Positions 16,233 through 25,238 of a stretch of 48,795 nucleotides of DNA are shown here, one piece after another. A program made the position numbers and the translations under genes. Every line of letters begins with the position of its first letter. Positions within the stretch are counted from its first letter, which is position 1. The stretch comes from Fibrobacter succinogenes (lineage in GTDB: Bacteria; Fibrobacterota; Fibrobacteria; Fibrobacterales; Fibrobacteraceae), in assembly GCA_902800345.1 (NCBI GenBank), contig CADCDO010000016.1, positions 1 to 48,795 on the forward strand, written 5' to 3'. The notes under the pieces were generated by a model that was not told where the DNA came from, searched no databases, and saw only the letters and a list, made by a program, of their open reading frames with translations.

Positions 16233-17198
16233 ATGATAATTCAAGAAAATGTACCGATGAGCGAACACACGTCCTTTAAAGTAGGCGGACACGCAAAATA
16301 TTTTATCAGGACGGAATCTATCGATGATATCAAAGAGGCTTTACAATTCGCCAAAACGCGCTCGCTCCCAGTTTTCATTCTCGGCAAAGGCACGAACCTG
16401 CTCGTCTCCGACAACGGATACAACGGCGTCATCATCCAGCTCGGTAAATTTTTCTCTGAAATAACGGACCTCGGCAAAGGAATGATTTGCGCCAAAGGCG
16501 CCACGCCACTCGCCCGCCTCGCCCGCTACACAATAAACGAAGGCCTCGCCGGAATCCACAAGCTCGCCGGCATTCCCGGAAGTCTCGGCGGCGCCATCTA
16601 CATGAACGCAGGCGCTTATGGTCAGGAAATCGCAAATTGCTGCGTTTCCGTGACCTCCATTGACGAAAACGGAACCGTTCGCGAACGTTACGCAAATGAA
16701 TGCAGTTTCGGTTACCGCCACAGCGTTTTCCAAGATATTGCAAAACGCGAGTCCAAGATTCCTGAGCCAGCCGAAGGGATTCGCTGCAATTTCCTTTCAG
16801 AAATTATCCTCTCCGCCACATTCCAGCTTACCCCCGCCGCAGACCTCGGCAAAACCGCCAAGGACCTTGAAAACGAAATGCAAGAATGCATGACGAAGCG
16901 ACGCAATTCGCAACCGCTCTCCATGCCAAACGCAGGCAGCACCTTCAAGCGCCTCGAAACAGGTGCCGCCGAAACGCCTGCACAAATTGCCCCCGGCTAC
17001 TACATCGAACAGGCCGGATTAAAAGGATTCCGCATCGGTGGTGCCGAAGTGAGCCGCATCCATGCAAACTTTATCGTAAACGCAGGCGGTGCAACCGCTG
17101 CTGACATCAAAACACTCAGCGAATACGTCCAAAAAACCGTCACCGAAAAATTCGGCATCAACCTTCACAGAGAAGTGATTTTGCTCGGAAAATTTTAG
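16233..17198 (+). CDS. murB: UDP-N-acetylenolpyruvoylglucosamine reductase
   Basis: The product is 321 aa, the FAD enzyme that makes UDP-MurNAc for peptidoglycan in the cytoplasm. It begins ENVPMSEHTSFKVGG and has the FAD-binding stretch LGKGTNLLVSDNGYNGVII, IPGSLGGAIYMNAGAYG, the active-site YRHSVF, PNAGSTFKR with the catalytic Ser, EQAGLKGFRIGGAEVSRIHANFIVN, and the C-terminal HREVILLG glutamate. The ATG at 16233 fits the family. There is no Shine-Dalgarno sequence; TATATT (16221-16226) ends 6 nt before the ATG, so the mRNA may be leaderless. It is divergent from the primase gene. Confidence 0.95.
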   Translation: MIIQENVPMSEHTSFKVGGHAKYFIRTESIDDIKEALQFAKTRSLPVFILGKGTNLLVSDNGYNGVIIQLGKFFSEITDLGKGMICAKGATPLARLARYTINEGLAGIHKLAGIPGSLGGAIYMNAGAYGQEIANCCVSVTSIDENGTVRERYANECSFGYRHSVFQDIAKRESKIPEPAEGIRCNFLSEIILSATFQLTPAADLGKTAKDLENEMQECMTKRRNSQPLSMPNAGSTFKRLETGAAETPAQIAPGYYIEQAGLKGFRIGGAEVSRIHANFIVNAGGATAADIKTLSEYVQKTVTEKFGINLHREVILLGKF

Positions 17199-17225
17199 TA
17201 TTTTATCAAAAAATTTGGAGTTTGA

Positions 17226-17792
17226 ATGATTTGCAAAAAATGCGGTAAGGAATACGAAGACGACATGCCCAATTGCCTTTGGTGCGATGCCCCCAACGAA
17301 GAACATCCCAATTTCACAAAAAGACAACCTCTAGAAGAACACGCCAAAACTGAAGACGTCCCACCAGAAACGGCCGAGCCTTCAAACAATCGCGTTGCCG
17401 GTTCATTTATGTGGAGTTGCATGATATTCAACTGCAGCGGTTTCGGTTACATTTACGTCAGCATCATCCAAACTTTATTGCACTACAAAGAATTACACAA
17501 AGGCAAAGTTGCACTCCGCTTTTTTATAGGAATGCTCCTTGCCAACTTAGCATTATATTTCATAACGCTCCCCGTCATCAACGTACTAGTAGAAGCGACG
17601 AATAGCACCCTCGTCAACCTCGGTATAGGTTTGGCCTACGCAATCGTACAGGGTGTCATTGGAGCGAAACTGGTCAATTTCTATGCGCCAAACTACGATA
17701 AAAGCGAGTACCGTAAAAAAGAACATATCGCTATAGCCATCGCGATTGTCGTTTTCATCATCACCGTAATCGTTTTAATGAATAAACAATAA
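17226..17792 (+). CDS. Zinc-ribbon membrane protein, function unknown
   Basis: The product is 188 aa. It begins with a zinc ribbon (MICKKCGKEY, then NCLWCDAPNEE: two CxxC pairs). After a polar linker come about four hydrophobic segments (residues about 60-80, 98-115, 130-145, 165-185). The pattern resembles zinc-ribbon plus small-TM membrane proteins, but I recognise no specific family. TTGGAGTTTGA precedes the ATG. It is 27 bp after murB and could be cotranscribed, with no obvious functional link. It is convergent with the VanZ-like gene, 19 bp apart. Confidence 0.78.
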   Translation: MICKKCGKEYEDDMPNCLWCDAPNEEHPNFTKRQPLEEHAKTEDVPPETAEPSNNRVAGSFMWSCMIFNCSGFGYIYVSIIQTLLHYKELHKGKVALRFFIGMLLANLALYFITLPVINVLVEATNSTLVNLGIGLAYAIVQGVIGAKLVNFYAPNYDKSEYRKKEHIAIAIAIVVFIITVIVLMNKQ

Positions 17793-17811
17793 TTTGCCTG
17801 ATCCCTACGGC

Positions 17812-18219
17812 CTACTTTACCAGCGGATCGTACTTGTTCAAAATTTTCACGATCAGCACGTAGACAGAGCCGCCGATAAGACCTCCAATGGAATCGGCGA
17901 TCAAATCCATGGCATCACAACTGCGACCTTCGACAAAGAGCTGGTGATATTCGTCCGTGCAACCGTAAGCAAGCGCAAGCCCCATTACAATCAGAACCTT
18001 GAGCCACGGTTTTAAAGACCACTGGCCACGACTCCACCACAAGCAGAAACAACCCGCCAAAGTCGCATATTCGCATGTATGCGCTAGCTTGTCCCAAACA
18101 TGCGGAAAATCCTTCAAATCTGCAGAGGTCATCGAAGAAAGCTTGAAGATTATGGCCATGCAAAGGATGGCTGGAACTTTTCTGAAAAAAGGATACTTGT
18201 CAAATAGAGATTCAAACAT
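17812..18219 (-). CDS. VanZ-like family membrane protein
   Basis: The product is about 135 aa. It has the VanZ-like signature: WDKLAHTCEYATLAGCFCLWW, then YGCTDEYHQLFVEGRSCDAMDLIADSIGGLIGG, in a four-TM layout. VanZ of the vancomycin operon gives teicoplanin resistance, but most chromosomal homologues have no known role. The first ATG is at 18219. A TTG at 18243 would extend it by 8 residues and follow the upstream stop by only 3 nt. It is downstream of the FecR-domain gene and probably cotranscribed with it. Confidence 0.85.
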   Translation of the reverse strand: MFESLFDKYPFFRKVPAILCMAIIFKLSSMTSADLKDFPHVWDKLAHTCEYATLAGCFCLWWSRGQWSLKPWLKVLIVMGLALAYGCTDEYHQLFVEGRSCDAMDLIADSIGGLIGGSVYVLIVKILNKYDPLVK

Positions 18220-18246
18220 GCGCCCAAATGTAGCTTTTTCCAAAAG

Positions 18247-19803
18247 CTATTCATTCACAAGGAGGCCTTTTGACACTACGTTTTTGTATTCTTCTTCGGC
18301 GGTCATGTCGTATATGCGGTTGCTCTTTTTGCCACCTTCATAATTGTCGAAGAAGCAGTAAGTTTCATAAACTTTTTTTGCGCTTATAGTCTTGCCATCG
18401 GCCAAAGTCACGGACACTTCAAAATGAGCAATCCTGTTCTGCTTCAAACGGATCGGGAACCTGAAAGAATTGGTCGTCAAGTCCTCGCCCCTATAAGTCT
18501 TGATAACGGCACCCTTGCGCATAATGACAAGTCTTTTGATCTGCTTCAAATCAGCGCCCATGAGTCCTGTCACGCTGAAACGAAGTGTCGCCGGAATATC
18601 ACGTTCTTCAGGCAATACATGTATCCGCTCGCGACCGGACCCTTCTATGACAACGGCCAACTCACGTTTTTGAGGCTGTAACGCAGAATCGTTTAAGGCA
18701 ACCGCCTTACGTTCATCGGCCTTCGTAAGGACTTCTGCCATCTTGGCAGAGACAAAGTTCGTATTCCACGTGTAGCATATATATTCCACTTCGTCGTTTG
18801 CGCAATTGACAATAAAGCGCTTTGCCCCAAAAGCCGTCGAATCATCCCATTCAAATGTCCGCCTGTACAGACCGCTTTCCGGAATCGTATCGCGAATTCC
18901 TTGGACTGTAATATACGCACCCGGAACAAACATCGCTTCTAGGAGAACTTTCGGCTGACCGATATATTCGTTCAACGTTTTCGACTTGAACTCCGGCTGC
19001 GTTTGCATAAGGAACTCTTCGGTCTTTTGCTTATAGACCTTATCGTAAGCCAACAGTTTCGCTTTTACCATTTCAAGGCTTAACCGCGACGCCCGAATTC
19101 CCAGTTCCGCAGCCGCTTCGGTTACGATGGAATCCAACGCACGCGCTAGGAACAAGGTCCCAGAACTCGAAAGCGGAAACACCTTGACTCCACGGGAATT
19201 GACAAGCAAAGTGAGCCCGCTCGAAATAACAGATGATGGATTGTTTTCAAAACCAACTTCCAGCCGGCCATCCTTGAGTGAAAAGACATCCAGACCATCT
19301 ACGCTTTCTACAAAACCTGCCGTGCTGCTGGCAACCGCAAATAACTTATCGGCACGGATTTCAAATTCATCCTTTACGGCCTGTTTCTGGACATCAAACA
19401 TCAGCCGTCCATGGCGAAGCAGAACCGAGACTTTGTGCCTGAGGGATTCCACGATCTTCGCATCCAGTTCGACATCGGACTTGCCATCCATCTTGAGAGT
19501 CGATCCATCAGAAACGGAAATTACGACAGACGATTTCGATTCTGTCCCAAGCTTGTTCTTCTCAAAAATTTTCTGGCCGACACTCAAACGACCCAGTTCG
19601 CCGTCACGAGTCCTAATTAGCGCATCGCCCTGAATTTCACGGACGGTTCCCCTAAAAATATGTTCGGCAGACGATTCCCCGGGTTTACCACGAGGCGAGT
19701 CGGAATCCTCTTCGCACGCCACCAGCATCAAAAAAGAAAAAACACAAAGTACTACGCACAATAGTCCCTTCACCTTTTTCTTTGACTGGTGTATGCAAAA
19801 CAT
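18247..19803 (-). CDS. FecR-domain lipoprotein
   Basis: The product is about 518 aa. A lipoprotein signal ends FLMLVAC (Cys about 31 from the chosen start). A FecR-like domain follows: VREIQGDALIRTRDGELGRLSVGQKIFEKNKLGTESKSSVVISVSDGSTLKM, then VSVLLRHGRLMFDVQK and FAVASSTAGFVESVDGLDVFSLKDGRLEVG. The C-terminal half contains beta-rich segments including FRFPIRLKQNRIAHFEVSVTLADGKTI. FecR domains occur in envelope sensors and surface proteins; there is no sigma factor or TonB receptor here. The start at 19803 was chosen because it puts the signal peptide at the N-terminus and lies downstream of a good promoter (19820-19847). Confidence 0.85.
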   Translation of the reverse strand: MFCIHQSKKKVKGLLCVVLCVFSFLMLVACEEDSDSPRGKPGESSAEHIFRGTVREIQGDALIRTRDGELGRLSVGQKIFEKNKLGTESKSSVVISVSDGSTLKMDGKSDVELDAKIVESLRHKVSVLLRHGRLMFDVQKQAVKDEFEIRADKLFAVASSTAGFVESVDGLDVFSLKDGRLEVGFENNPSSVISSGLTLLVNSRGVKVFPLSSSGTLFLARALDSIVTEAAAELGIRASRLSLEMVKAKLLAYDKVYKQKTEEFLMQTQPEFKSKTLNEYIGQPKVLLEAMFVPGAYITVQGIRDTIPESGLYRRTFEWDDSTAFGAKRFIVNCANDEVEYICYTWNTNFVSAKMAEVLTKADERKAVALNDSALQPQKRELAVVIEGSGRERIHVLPEERDIPATLRFSVTGLMGADLKQIKRLVIMRKGAVIKTYRGEDLTTNSFRFPIRLKQNRIAHFEVSVTLADGKTISAKKVYETYCFFDNYEGGKKSNRIYDMTAEEEYKNVVSKGLLVNE

Positions 19804-19819
19804 ACATTTCAATCTAGTA

Positions 19820-19847
19820 ATTATAATTTCAGAAAAGAAATTTACAA
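19820..19847 (-). promoter_or_regulatory. Predicted sigma70-type promoter
   Basis: The minus strand has a -35 of TTGTAA (19842-19847) and a -10 of TATAAT (19820-19825), 16 bp apart. It would drive the FecR-domain gene and probably the VanZ-like gene. Confidence 0.6.
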
Positions 19848-19938
19848 TCACTTTCTCCCCTCGATAAGCTCCCAAATTAACAATAGCCTAGAATAATTTA
19901 CAAAAAGAAATATAACAAAATTTTCTAATTTTTCACGC

Positions 19939-21141
19939 ATGAAAGCGATTATACTCAAAGCCGGACGAGACAAGTCCGCCCTCCGTTACCATCCCTGGAT
20001 TTTTAGCGGCGCCATTGACGAAGTCGTTGGCGACCCCGCACTTGGCGATACAGTCGAGGTCTATAGCTACCGCAGCGATTTTTTGGGCCTTGCCGCCTAT
20101 TCTCCCAATTCCCAGATTCGAGGACGTTTCTGGACGTTCGGAAGCGAAGGGAAAAACGTAAAAATCGACCGTGAATTCTTTAGCGACATTCTGGACCGAG
20201 CCATCGCCTCCCGCAAGAGCCGCGGTTTCGACATCCACGACAAAGAATCCGCATTCCGCCTGGTGAACGCCGAAAACGACGGAATTCCCGGCTGCATCAT
20301 CGACAAGTACGCCGACATCTACTCCGTCGAAATCCTCGCCGCAGGGGCCGAAGTTCACCGCAAGGACATTTACGAGCTGCTCGCCGAAAAAACGGGATGC
20401 CGCGGCATCTACGAACGCTGCGATTCCGAAGTCCGCAAAAAAGAAGGGCTCCCCCTCCGCACCGGAGCCGTTTTTGGCGAGGTGCCCGACGAGCCCGTCA
20501 TCATCAACGAAAACGGCATTTTATTCCCCATCGACGTGAAAAACGGTCACAAGACGGGCTACTACCTCGACCAGCGCGATGCCCGCAGACGCATCGGCGA
20601 GCTCTCCAAGGGCAAAAAAGTCTTGAACTGTTTCTGCTACACCGGCGGATTCGGTCTTTATGCACTCCGCGGCGGCTGCGAAAAAGTCTATCAGGTCGAC
20701 GTTTCCAAGGACGCCCTCAAACTGGCAAAAGACGGAATCATGCGCAACAAGCTCAGCACTGCGCACGCCACCCATGTCGAAGCCGACGTATTCCAATACC
20801 TGCGCAAATGCCGCGACAAAGCCGAAACTTTCGACCTCATCGTGCTCGACCCGCCAAAATTCGTCGAAAGCAAGGACAACCTGCAAAAAGGCGCCCGTGG
20901 CTACAAGGACATTAACCTGCTCGCGATGAAACTCCTCGCCGAAGGCGGCATGCTCGCAACCTTCAGCTGCTCCGGCCTCATGGAAATGGACCTGTTCCAG
21001 AAAATCATTGCGGATGCAGCCGCCGACGCCCATCGCCACATGCAAATAATCGAACGCTTCGGCCAGCCGATGGACCACCCTGTAAACACAGCTTTCCCCG
21101 AAGGTCAATACCTCAAGGGGCTCCTGGTACAGGTCGTTTAA
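19939..21141 (+). CDS. rlmI: Class I SAM-dependent rRNA methyltransferase, RlmI family
   Basis: The product is 400 aa. The N-terminal PUA domain (MKAIILKAGRDKSALRYHPWIFSGAIDEV, then GDTVEVYSYRSDFLGLAAYSPNSQIRGR) is followed by a methyltransferase fold: HKTGYYLDQRDARR, SAM-binding NCFCYTGGFGLYALRGG, VDVSKDALKLAKDG, catalytic LIVLDPPKF, and LATFSCSGLM. This order and length match RlmI, which methylates C1962 of 23S rRNA in E. coli. The exact target here is inferred. There is no clear Shine-Dalgarno sequence; TCTAAT lies 9 nt before the ATG, so the leader may be very short. Confidence 0.9.
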   Translation: MKAIILKAGRDKSALRYHPWIFSGAIDEVVGDPALGDTVEVYSYRSDFLGLAAYSPNSQIRGRFWTFGSEGKNVKIDREFFSDILDRAIASRKSRGFDIHDKESAFRLVNAENDGIPGCIIDKYADIYSVEILAAGAEVHRKDIYELLAEKTGCRGIYERCDSEVRKKEGLPLRTGAVFGEVPDEPVIINENGILFPIDVKNGHKTGYYLDQRDARRRIGELSKGKKVLNCFCYTGGFGLYALRGGCEKVYQVDVSKDALKLAKDGIMRNKLSTAHATHVEADVFQYLRKCRDKAETFDLIVLDPPKFVESKDNLQKGARGYKDINLLAMKLLAEGGMLATFSCSGLMEMDLFQKIIADAAADAHRHMQIIERFGQPMDHPVNTAFPEGQYLKGLLVQVV

Positions 21142-21236
21142 CCGCTCCGCTACGGCAAAACAGTTAAATTTATTACATAAAACTTACTTTTTAGTGACGT
21201 CATAGACATTTTTTTTATATTATTAGTGTAGGAGCA

Positions 21237-21260
21237 ATGAAAAATGGACCGATTTTTTAA
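21237..21260 (+). other. Possible 7-codon leader ORF upstream of the sugar kinase
   Basis: AGGAG is followed by ATG AAA AAT GGA CCG ATT TTT TAA. The AGGAG is only 2 nt from the ATG, so initiation here would be weak. The stop codon touches the AAAGGA that serves the kinase start. It may be chance. Confidence 0.15.
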
Positions 21261-21271
21261 AGGATAAAGAA

Positions 21272-22804
21272 ATGTATTTGATGACATATGACATAGGCAC
21301 GTCCTTTATAAAAACGGCACTCACAAACATAACCGACAAGATCGAGTTCGTGGGAGCGACCGTAGTAGGAACCCACAACACAACGACAATCGACGGCAAG
21401 GGCGACGAGCAAAGCACCCATGAGTGGTGGGACACGATTTGCCGTAGCACCAAGGAACTTCTTAAAAGTTACAGCATCTCGAGCGAGGAAATCAAGGGCA
21501 TCAGTTTCTGTTCGCAACTCAACGGTACCGTCCTCGTCGATGAAAACGGCGACGCCGTCCGCCCTCCGATGACGTTCCTCGACAGGCGAGCCGACCAAGA
21601 ATTCAAAAAATACTTCGACAACGGGCTACGCCTCCACGGAATGAACATCTGGAAACTTTGGAAAGCAATCCACCACACAAGAATGGTGCCCGCCGGGACA
21701 TACAGCCCCATCTGGAAATACAAGTGGGTGCAGAACAACGAGCCCGAAATTTTTGCAAAAGTCCATAAGTTTCTTGACGTCGGCGACTACCTTTTATACA
21801 AGACGACAGGCCGTTTTGTACGCACCGAAGATTCCGCATTCTGCACGGCGCTCAATGACTGCCGCGACGGACATTCTGGCTGGAGCCACATCATGGCAAA
21901 AGCTTACGGCATAGACGAAAAGCACCTCCCTGAAATTGTCCAAAGCACCGATATCGTCGGGCAACTTTCCGCAGACGTTGCCGAGCAGATGGGCCTTAGC
22001 GAAGGGACTCCCGTCATCGCAGGCGCCGGGGACGTATCCATGGTCGCCATCGGAAGCGGCAACACCCAGAACAACCTTACAGGCATCTATTGCGGCACGT
22101 CCGGATCGGTCTGCACCGTTGTCCAACGGGAACTGCAATTTTCCGACATCATGATGATATCCATCAAGGGACCAAACCCATCCCAGAAATACCTTTACGG
22201 CGAACTCGAAACTGCGGGCAGGTGTTTCACCTGGGCAAGGCACATGATCGGCAAACTCGACGATACACAATACAGCTACGATGAATGCGCCTCGCTGATT
22301 TCAAAAACAGTCCCCGGTTCGCGAGGTCTATTCTTCACGCCGTTCCTGCACGGTTGCAAGACGCCCTTCGAGGACGGCAAAATTCGCGGGACGCTCACCG
22401 GTCTGGACCTTGAAACAAGCCGCGGAGAACTGCTCCGGGCTGTAGTCGAAGGCATCTGTTTCCATTTCCGCTGGATGCTCGAAAGCCAGGCGAAAAAATG
22501 CAGAATTTCCGACACCATACGCTTTGCCGGAGGCCTTGCGAGGATAAACATCGTCGGGCAAATTCTCGCCGATATCACGGGACACACAATTGAAACCGTC
22601 AAGCACCCGCAATACGTCGGCGCATTGGGAGCAGCCGCCATCGCCGCCATCGGCCTTGGCAAGCTCAAGTTCGAAGACATTCACAACTACATTGAAATCA
22701 CGAATACATACACCCCGAATCCCGACGTCCACGAGACTTACAACAACCTTTATAAGAAATATCTTGCAAAAGTCAAAAGTGACAGAAACCTCGCGAACGG
22801 GTAA
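21272..22804 (+). CDS. xylB: FGGY-family carbohydrate kinase, xylulokinase-like
   Basis: The product is 510 aa, the usual FGGY length. It has the N-terminal phosphate-binding motif YDIGTSFIKTAL and GISFCSQLNGTVLVDENGDAV with FLDRRAD, then a FGGY N-domain and the C-terminal ATPase domain: GAGDVSMVAIGSG, GIYCGTSGSV, RGELLRAVVEGICFHFRW and the adenosine motif RFAGGLARINIVGQILADITG. These fit xylulokinase best (xylulose phosphorylation into the pentose phosphate pathway), but other FGGY sugar kinases are possible. AAAGGA lies 7 nt before the ATG. It is a single gene and abuts the convergent 22805 gene with no spacer. Confidence 0.82.
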   Translation: MYLMTYDIGTSFIKTALTNITDKIEFVGATVVGTHNTTTIDGKGDEQSTHEWWDTICRSTKELLKSYSISSEEIKGISFCSQLNGTVLVDENGDAVRPPMTFLDRRADQEFKKYFDNGLRLHGMNIWKLWKAIHHTRMVPAGTYSPIWKYKWVQNNEPEIFAKVHKFLDVGDYLLYKTTGRFVRTEDSAFCTALNDCRDGHSGWSHIMAKAYGIDEKHLPEIVQSTDIVGQLSADVAEQMGLSEGTPVIAGAGDVSMVAIGSGNTQNNLTGIYCGTSGSVCTVVQRELQFSDIMMISIKGPNPSQKYLYGELETAGRCFTWARHMIGKLDDTQYSYDECASLISKTVPGSRGLFFTPFLHGCKTPFEDGKIRGTLTGLDLETSRGELLRAVVEGICFHFRWMLESQAKKCRISDTIRFAGGLARINIVGQILADITGHTIETVKHPQYVGALGAAAIAAIGLGKLKFEDIHNYIEITNTYTPNPDVHETYNNLYKKYLAKVKSDRNLANG

Positions 22805-23603
22805 CTATTTCAATCTAAATATTTGATTATGAATTTTTAGAACAACGGGAAGCATCGGAGTTTGGACAATTCCGGAAACCACACGCCCTTGTTTTAACAC
22901 CTTTCCATTTAGGTCAAACAGGGTATAGGCGGTCCCATTTTCAGTATTTTGCAAATAGAACCTGTTTGTGCCCATTTTTACAACATGAATATTTGAGGCA
23001 TCAAACAAAATCGTAGGCAATGCATTTTGTGACGAATTTACTAAAGAACAGCAACTTTTACTATCATCTCTAAGGAAATAACCTCCATTATATTCGTCAT
23101 ATGAAGCCAAGTCAATGTCTTCACATGGATATGCTTCTTTCATTTTTTCAATCGCAGTTTTTAAATAAGTTTCCAGCGAATCACGGTCATTCTTTATGAC
23201 GCCATATTGTTGCAGCCGCATCAGTTCTGCAAAGAGAACTTCACTAAATTGCGCCGTTCCCGGAGTTCCTTCAACTTTTCCCCGAAAAGGATCTGTGCAT
23301 GTTTGATTAGTTCTTCGAACTTCCAAAAAGGAGCCATCACCATATCCCCCACGCGGCAAAATAAAAAGCAACTGAATAATCTAAAGGAGAATTATATTCC
23401 ATATCACTGCCATCAACCCAACACAACCTACGATATTTTTGTCTATCACTACTCAAAGAGCCCAAATATATCGAATCACATAGTTCATTACCCATCTGTG
23501 ATGTATCTATATCCAAGAACTTAAAATAAATTTCATGAGTTTTCGGATATCCAGCAAATAAGTTTATGCTAAAAAAAGCAACAATGAATAAAATTATCTT
23601 CAT
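22805..23603 (-). pseudogene. Secreted protein with C-terminal sorting-like tail, broken by a frameshift
   Basis: Two overlapping minus-strand frames make one gene. The upstream part (from the ATG at 23603, with GGAG 5 nt before) has a signal peptide (IILFIVAFFSINLFA-G) and ends FYFAAWGIW. The downstream part begins in another frame with GGYGDGSFLEV. Removing one base from the run of five G's (plus-strand C5 at 23345-23349) joins them as FYFAAWGYGDGSFLEV. The C-terminus (FYLQNTENGTAYTLFDLNGKVLKQG to the end) resembles a type IX-like sorting domain. Cysteine pairs suggest disulfides. The middle is of unknown function. The shift may be a real mutation or a sequencing error. Confidence 0.7.
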
Positions 23604-23672
23604 AATCACTCCATTTTAAAAACTAGATTTGACATTATTTCAGGATTGAAATAAAGTGCGTCCAAAAAGCCG

Positions 23673-23693
23673 ATGCTGGGAAAAACCCGGCAT
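23673..23693. repeat. Small GC-rich hairpin
   Basis: ATGCTGGG pairs with CCCGGCAT (one wobble) around AAAAA. It lies between the heptad array and the broken secreted gene. On the minus strand it has no strong T-run, so it is only a weak terminator candidate. Confidence 0.4.
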
Positions 23694-23718
23694 GACATTG
23701 TTAGAAACACAAAAAACT

Positions 23719-23837
23719 AACACAAGTTGTCATCCGTCAGCAACAACAAACTAACAAACAACAACTACGGACTAACGACTAATGACCAGCAACCATAAAC
23801 TAACAGCCAATGACTATTGGCCATTGACCAACAACTA
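23719..23837 (-). repeat. Heptad-period stop-triplet array, 17 units in register
   Basis: Read on the minus strand from just after the stop of the TPR gene, seventeen 7-nt units follow without an indel. The first thirteen keep T at position 1, and twelve of them keep A/G at 2 and G at 3: TAGTTGT, TGGTCAA, TGGCCAA, TAGTCAT and so on. Seven of these carry TAG. Because 7 is 1 modulo 3, stops fall in all frames. Nothing else occupies the 236-bp gap apart from a small hairpin at 23673. Confidence 0.85.
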
Positions 23838-23839
23838 GT

Positions 23840-25144
23840 TTATCGTTTATTGCGCGGAAGTTCGCTGGCGTGCTTTTCGAGCCATACGGCATCTTCCAAG
23901 GCACGTTCGGCTTCTGTCGCCCAGTCGGAATCCGGAAATTCACGAACAACGTCACGGTAGCGAGTCACGGCGCTATGGAAGTCGCGCATTTCACGATAGA
24001 TGTTGCCCATCTGGAGCATCGCGAAGTAGCGTTCATCCGGCGTGATTTCGTTTTCGAGCAAAGCCTTGTACATCTGTAAAGCGGCTTCGTTGTAGCCATC
24101 GGCAAACAGCGCATTCGCATTAGCGATAGAGTTCGTCGCCGACGGAGCGACTTCGTCATTACGCGGAGCCGTAACCGTTTCAGCAGACCTCGCCTTGTCG
24201 TTCCCCGTCTTTTTTGCATCCTTCAATGCCTTGGCCTCAGCTTCTTTCATAGCCTTTTCTTCGGCTGCAGCATTGGCGACGGCATTGATTTCTGCCATAC
24301 GGTCTTCAGCAGCCTTGCGGAACTTCGCATCTGGAGCGGCTTTTTTCAAATACGCAGACAGGTACTTTTTTTCTTGATCCGTACGGTTGCCCTTCTGATG
24401 GATTTTCGCCAAGTAGTAGTTCGCATCATTGCCACAAACCTTGTACGAAAGGCCCTTTTTCAAGTTGAACTCGGCCTTGTCGTATTCGCCCATTTCATAA
24501 CGGGTTACGCCAGCATAGAAATAGGCGCCCGCATCGCCAGGCTTCTTGGAAAGCACAGTTCTCCAAAGCGGAGCTGCCTCTTCATACCGGCCTGCGGCAA
24601 GCAAGGCCTTCCCTTTTTCAAAAGGATCTTCGGAAGGATCGGCAGGAGCAGCTGTCTTTTGCGCAACCGGAGCCGCTGGCAGAGCCTTGGGAGACTCCGT
24701 TTTTGCAGGTTCAGTCTTCGCCGTTTCGGCCTTTGGCGCCGACGGTTGAGCATTGGATGCCGTTGCAGACGCTGCCGGAGCAGGTTTTTCACCCCTAGCC
24801 TTAGCGCGTTCGGCATCGGCCTTGGCCTGTTGCCCCATCGCCTCGTAAGCCTTCGCTGCACCTTCATACGCTTCGGTCAAGCTAGGATCATATTGGTACG
24901 CCAGGCGGAAATTCGCCACAGCCCCCTTGTAATCCTTCATCTTCATGCGAACCTTGCCCGCAGCCATATACGCTTCGGTATTTTTCTTGTTTTCGGCCAA
25001 CATGGCTCGATATTCACCAAGGGCCTTGTCGTACTGTCCCTTCGCCTCAAAACGGGCTCCCTGTTCAATACGGGGATCAACAGCCCAAGATTGGGACATT
25101 CCCAACAAAAAAGCAAGCGCAATAAAAGCAAATTTTCTATTCAT
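23840..25144 (-). CDS. Exported TPR-repeat protein
   Basis: The product is about 434 aa. A signal peptide (KFAFIALAFLLGMSQSWA-V) precedes N-terminal TPR units (ARFEAKGQYDKALGEYRAMLAENKKNTEAYMAAGKVRMKMKDYKGAVANFRLAYQYDPSLTEAYEGAAKAYEAMGQ). Next comes an Ala/Pro/Lys-rich linker, a second TPR block (EKGKALLAAGRYEEAAPLWRTVLSKKPGDAGAYFYAGV), a Lys/Glu helix and a C-terminal YbgF/BamD-like TPR block (NALFADGYNEAALQMYKALLEN to REFPDSDWATEAERALED). It is probably a periplasmic scaffold; partners are unknown. The ATG at 25144 puts the signal first. There is no Shine-Dalgarno sequence. A promoter is at 25173. Confidence 0.85.
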   Translation of the reverse strand: MNRKFAFIALAFLLGMSQSWAVDPRIEQGARFEAKGQYDKALGEYRAMLAENKKNTEAYMAAGKVRMKMKDYKGAVANFRLAYQYDPSLTEAYEGAAKAYEAMGQQAKADAERAKARGEKPAPAASATASNAQPSAPKAETAKTEPAKTESPKALPAAPVAQKTAAPADPSEDPFEKGKALLAAGRYEEAAPLWRTVLSKKPGDAGAYFYAGVTRYEMGEYDKAEFNLKKGLSYKVCGNDANYYLAKIHQKGNRTDQEKKYLSAYLKKAAPDAKFRKAAEDRMAEINAVANAAAEEKAMKEAEAKALKDAKKTGNDKARSAETVTAPRNDEVAPSATNSIANANALFADGYNEAALQMYKALLENEITPDERYFAMLQMGNIYREMRDFHSAVTRYRDVVREFPDSDWATEAERALEDAVWLEKHASELPRNKR

Positions 25145-25172
25145 AGAAAAAAAATTAGTAAAAACCATTGAC

Positions 25173-25200
25173 TTTATAACTTAGATTGACGATATTACAA
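25173..25200 (-). promoter_or_regulatory. Predicted sigma70-type promoter
   Basis: The minus strand has a -35 of TTGTAA (25195-25200) and a -10 of TATAAA (25173-25178), 16 bp apart. The expected start gives a leader of about 20 nt for the TPR gene. The layout matches the promoter at 19820. Confidence 0.55.
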
Positions 25201-25238
25201 GCAGTAATGCAGATATTTTAATCTGCGAAGGAGAAAAA

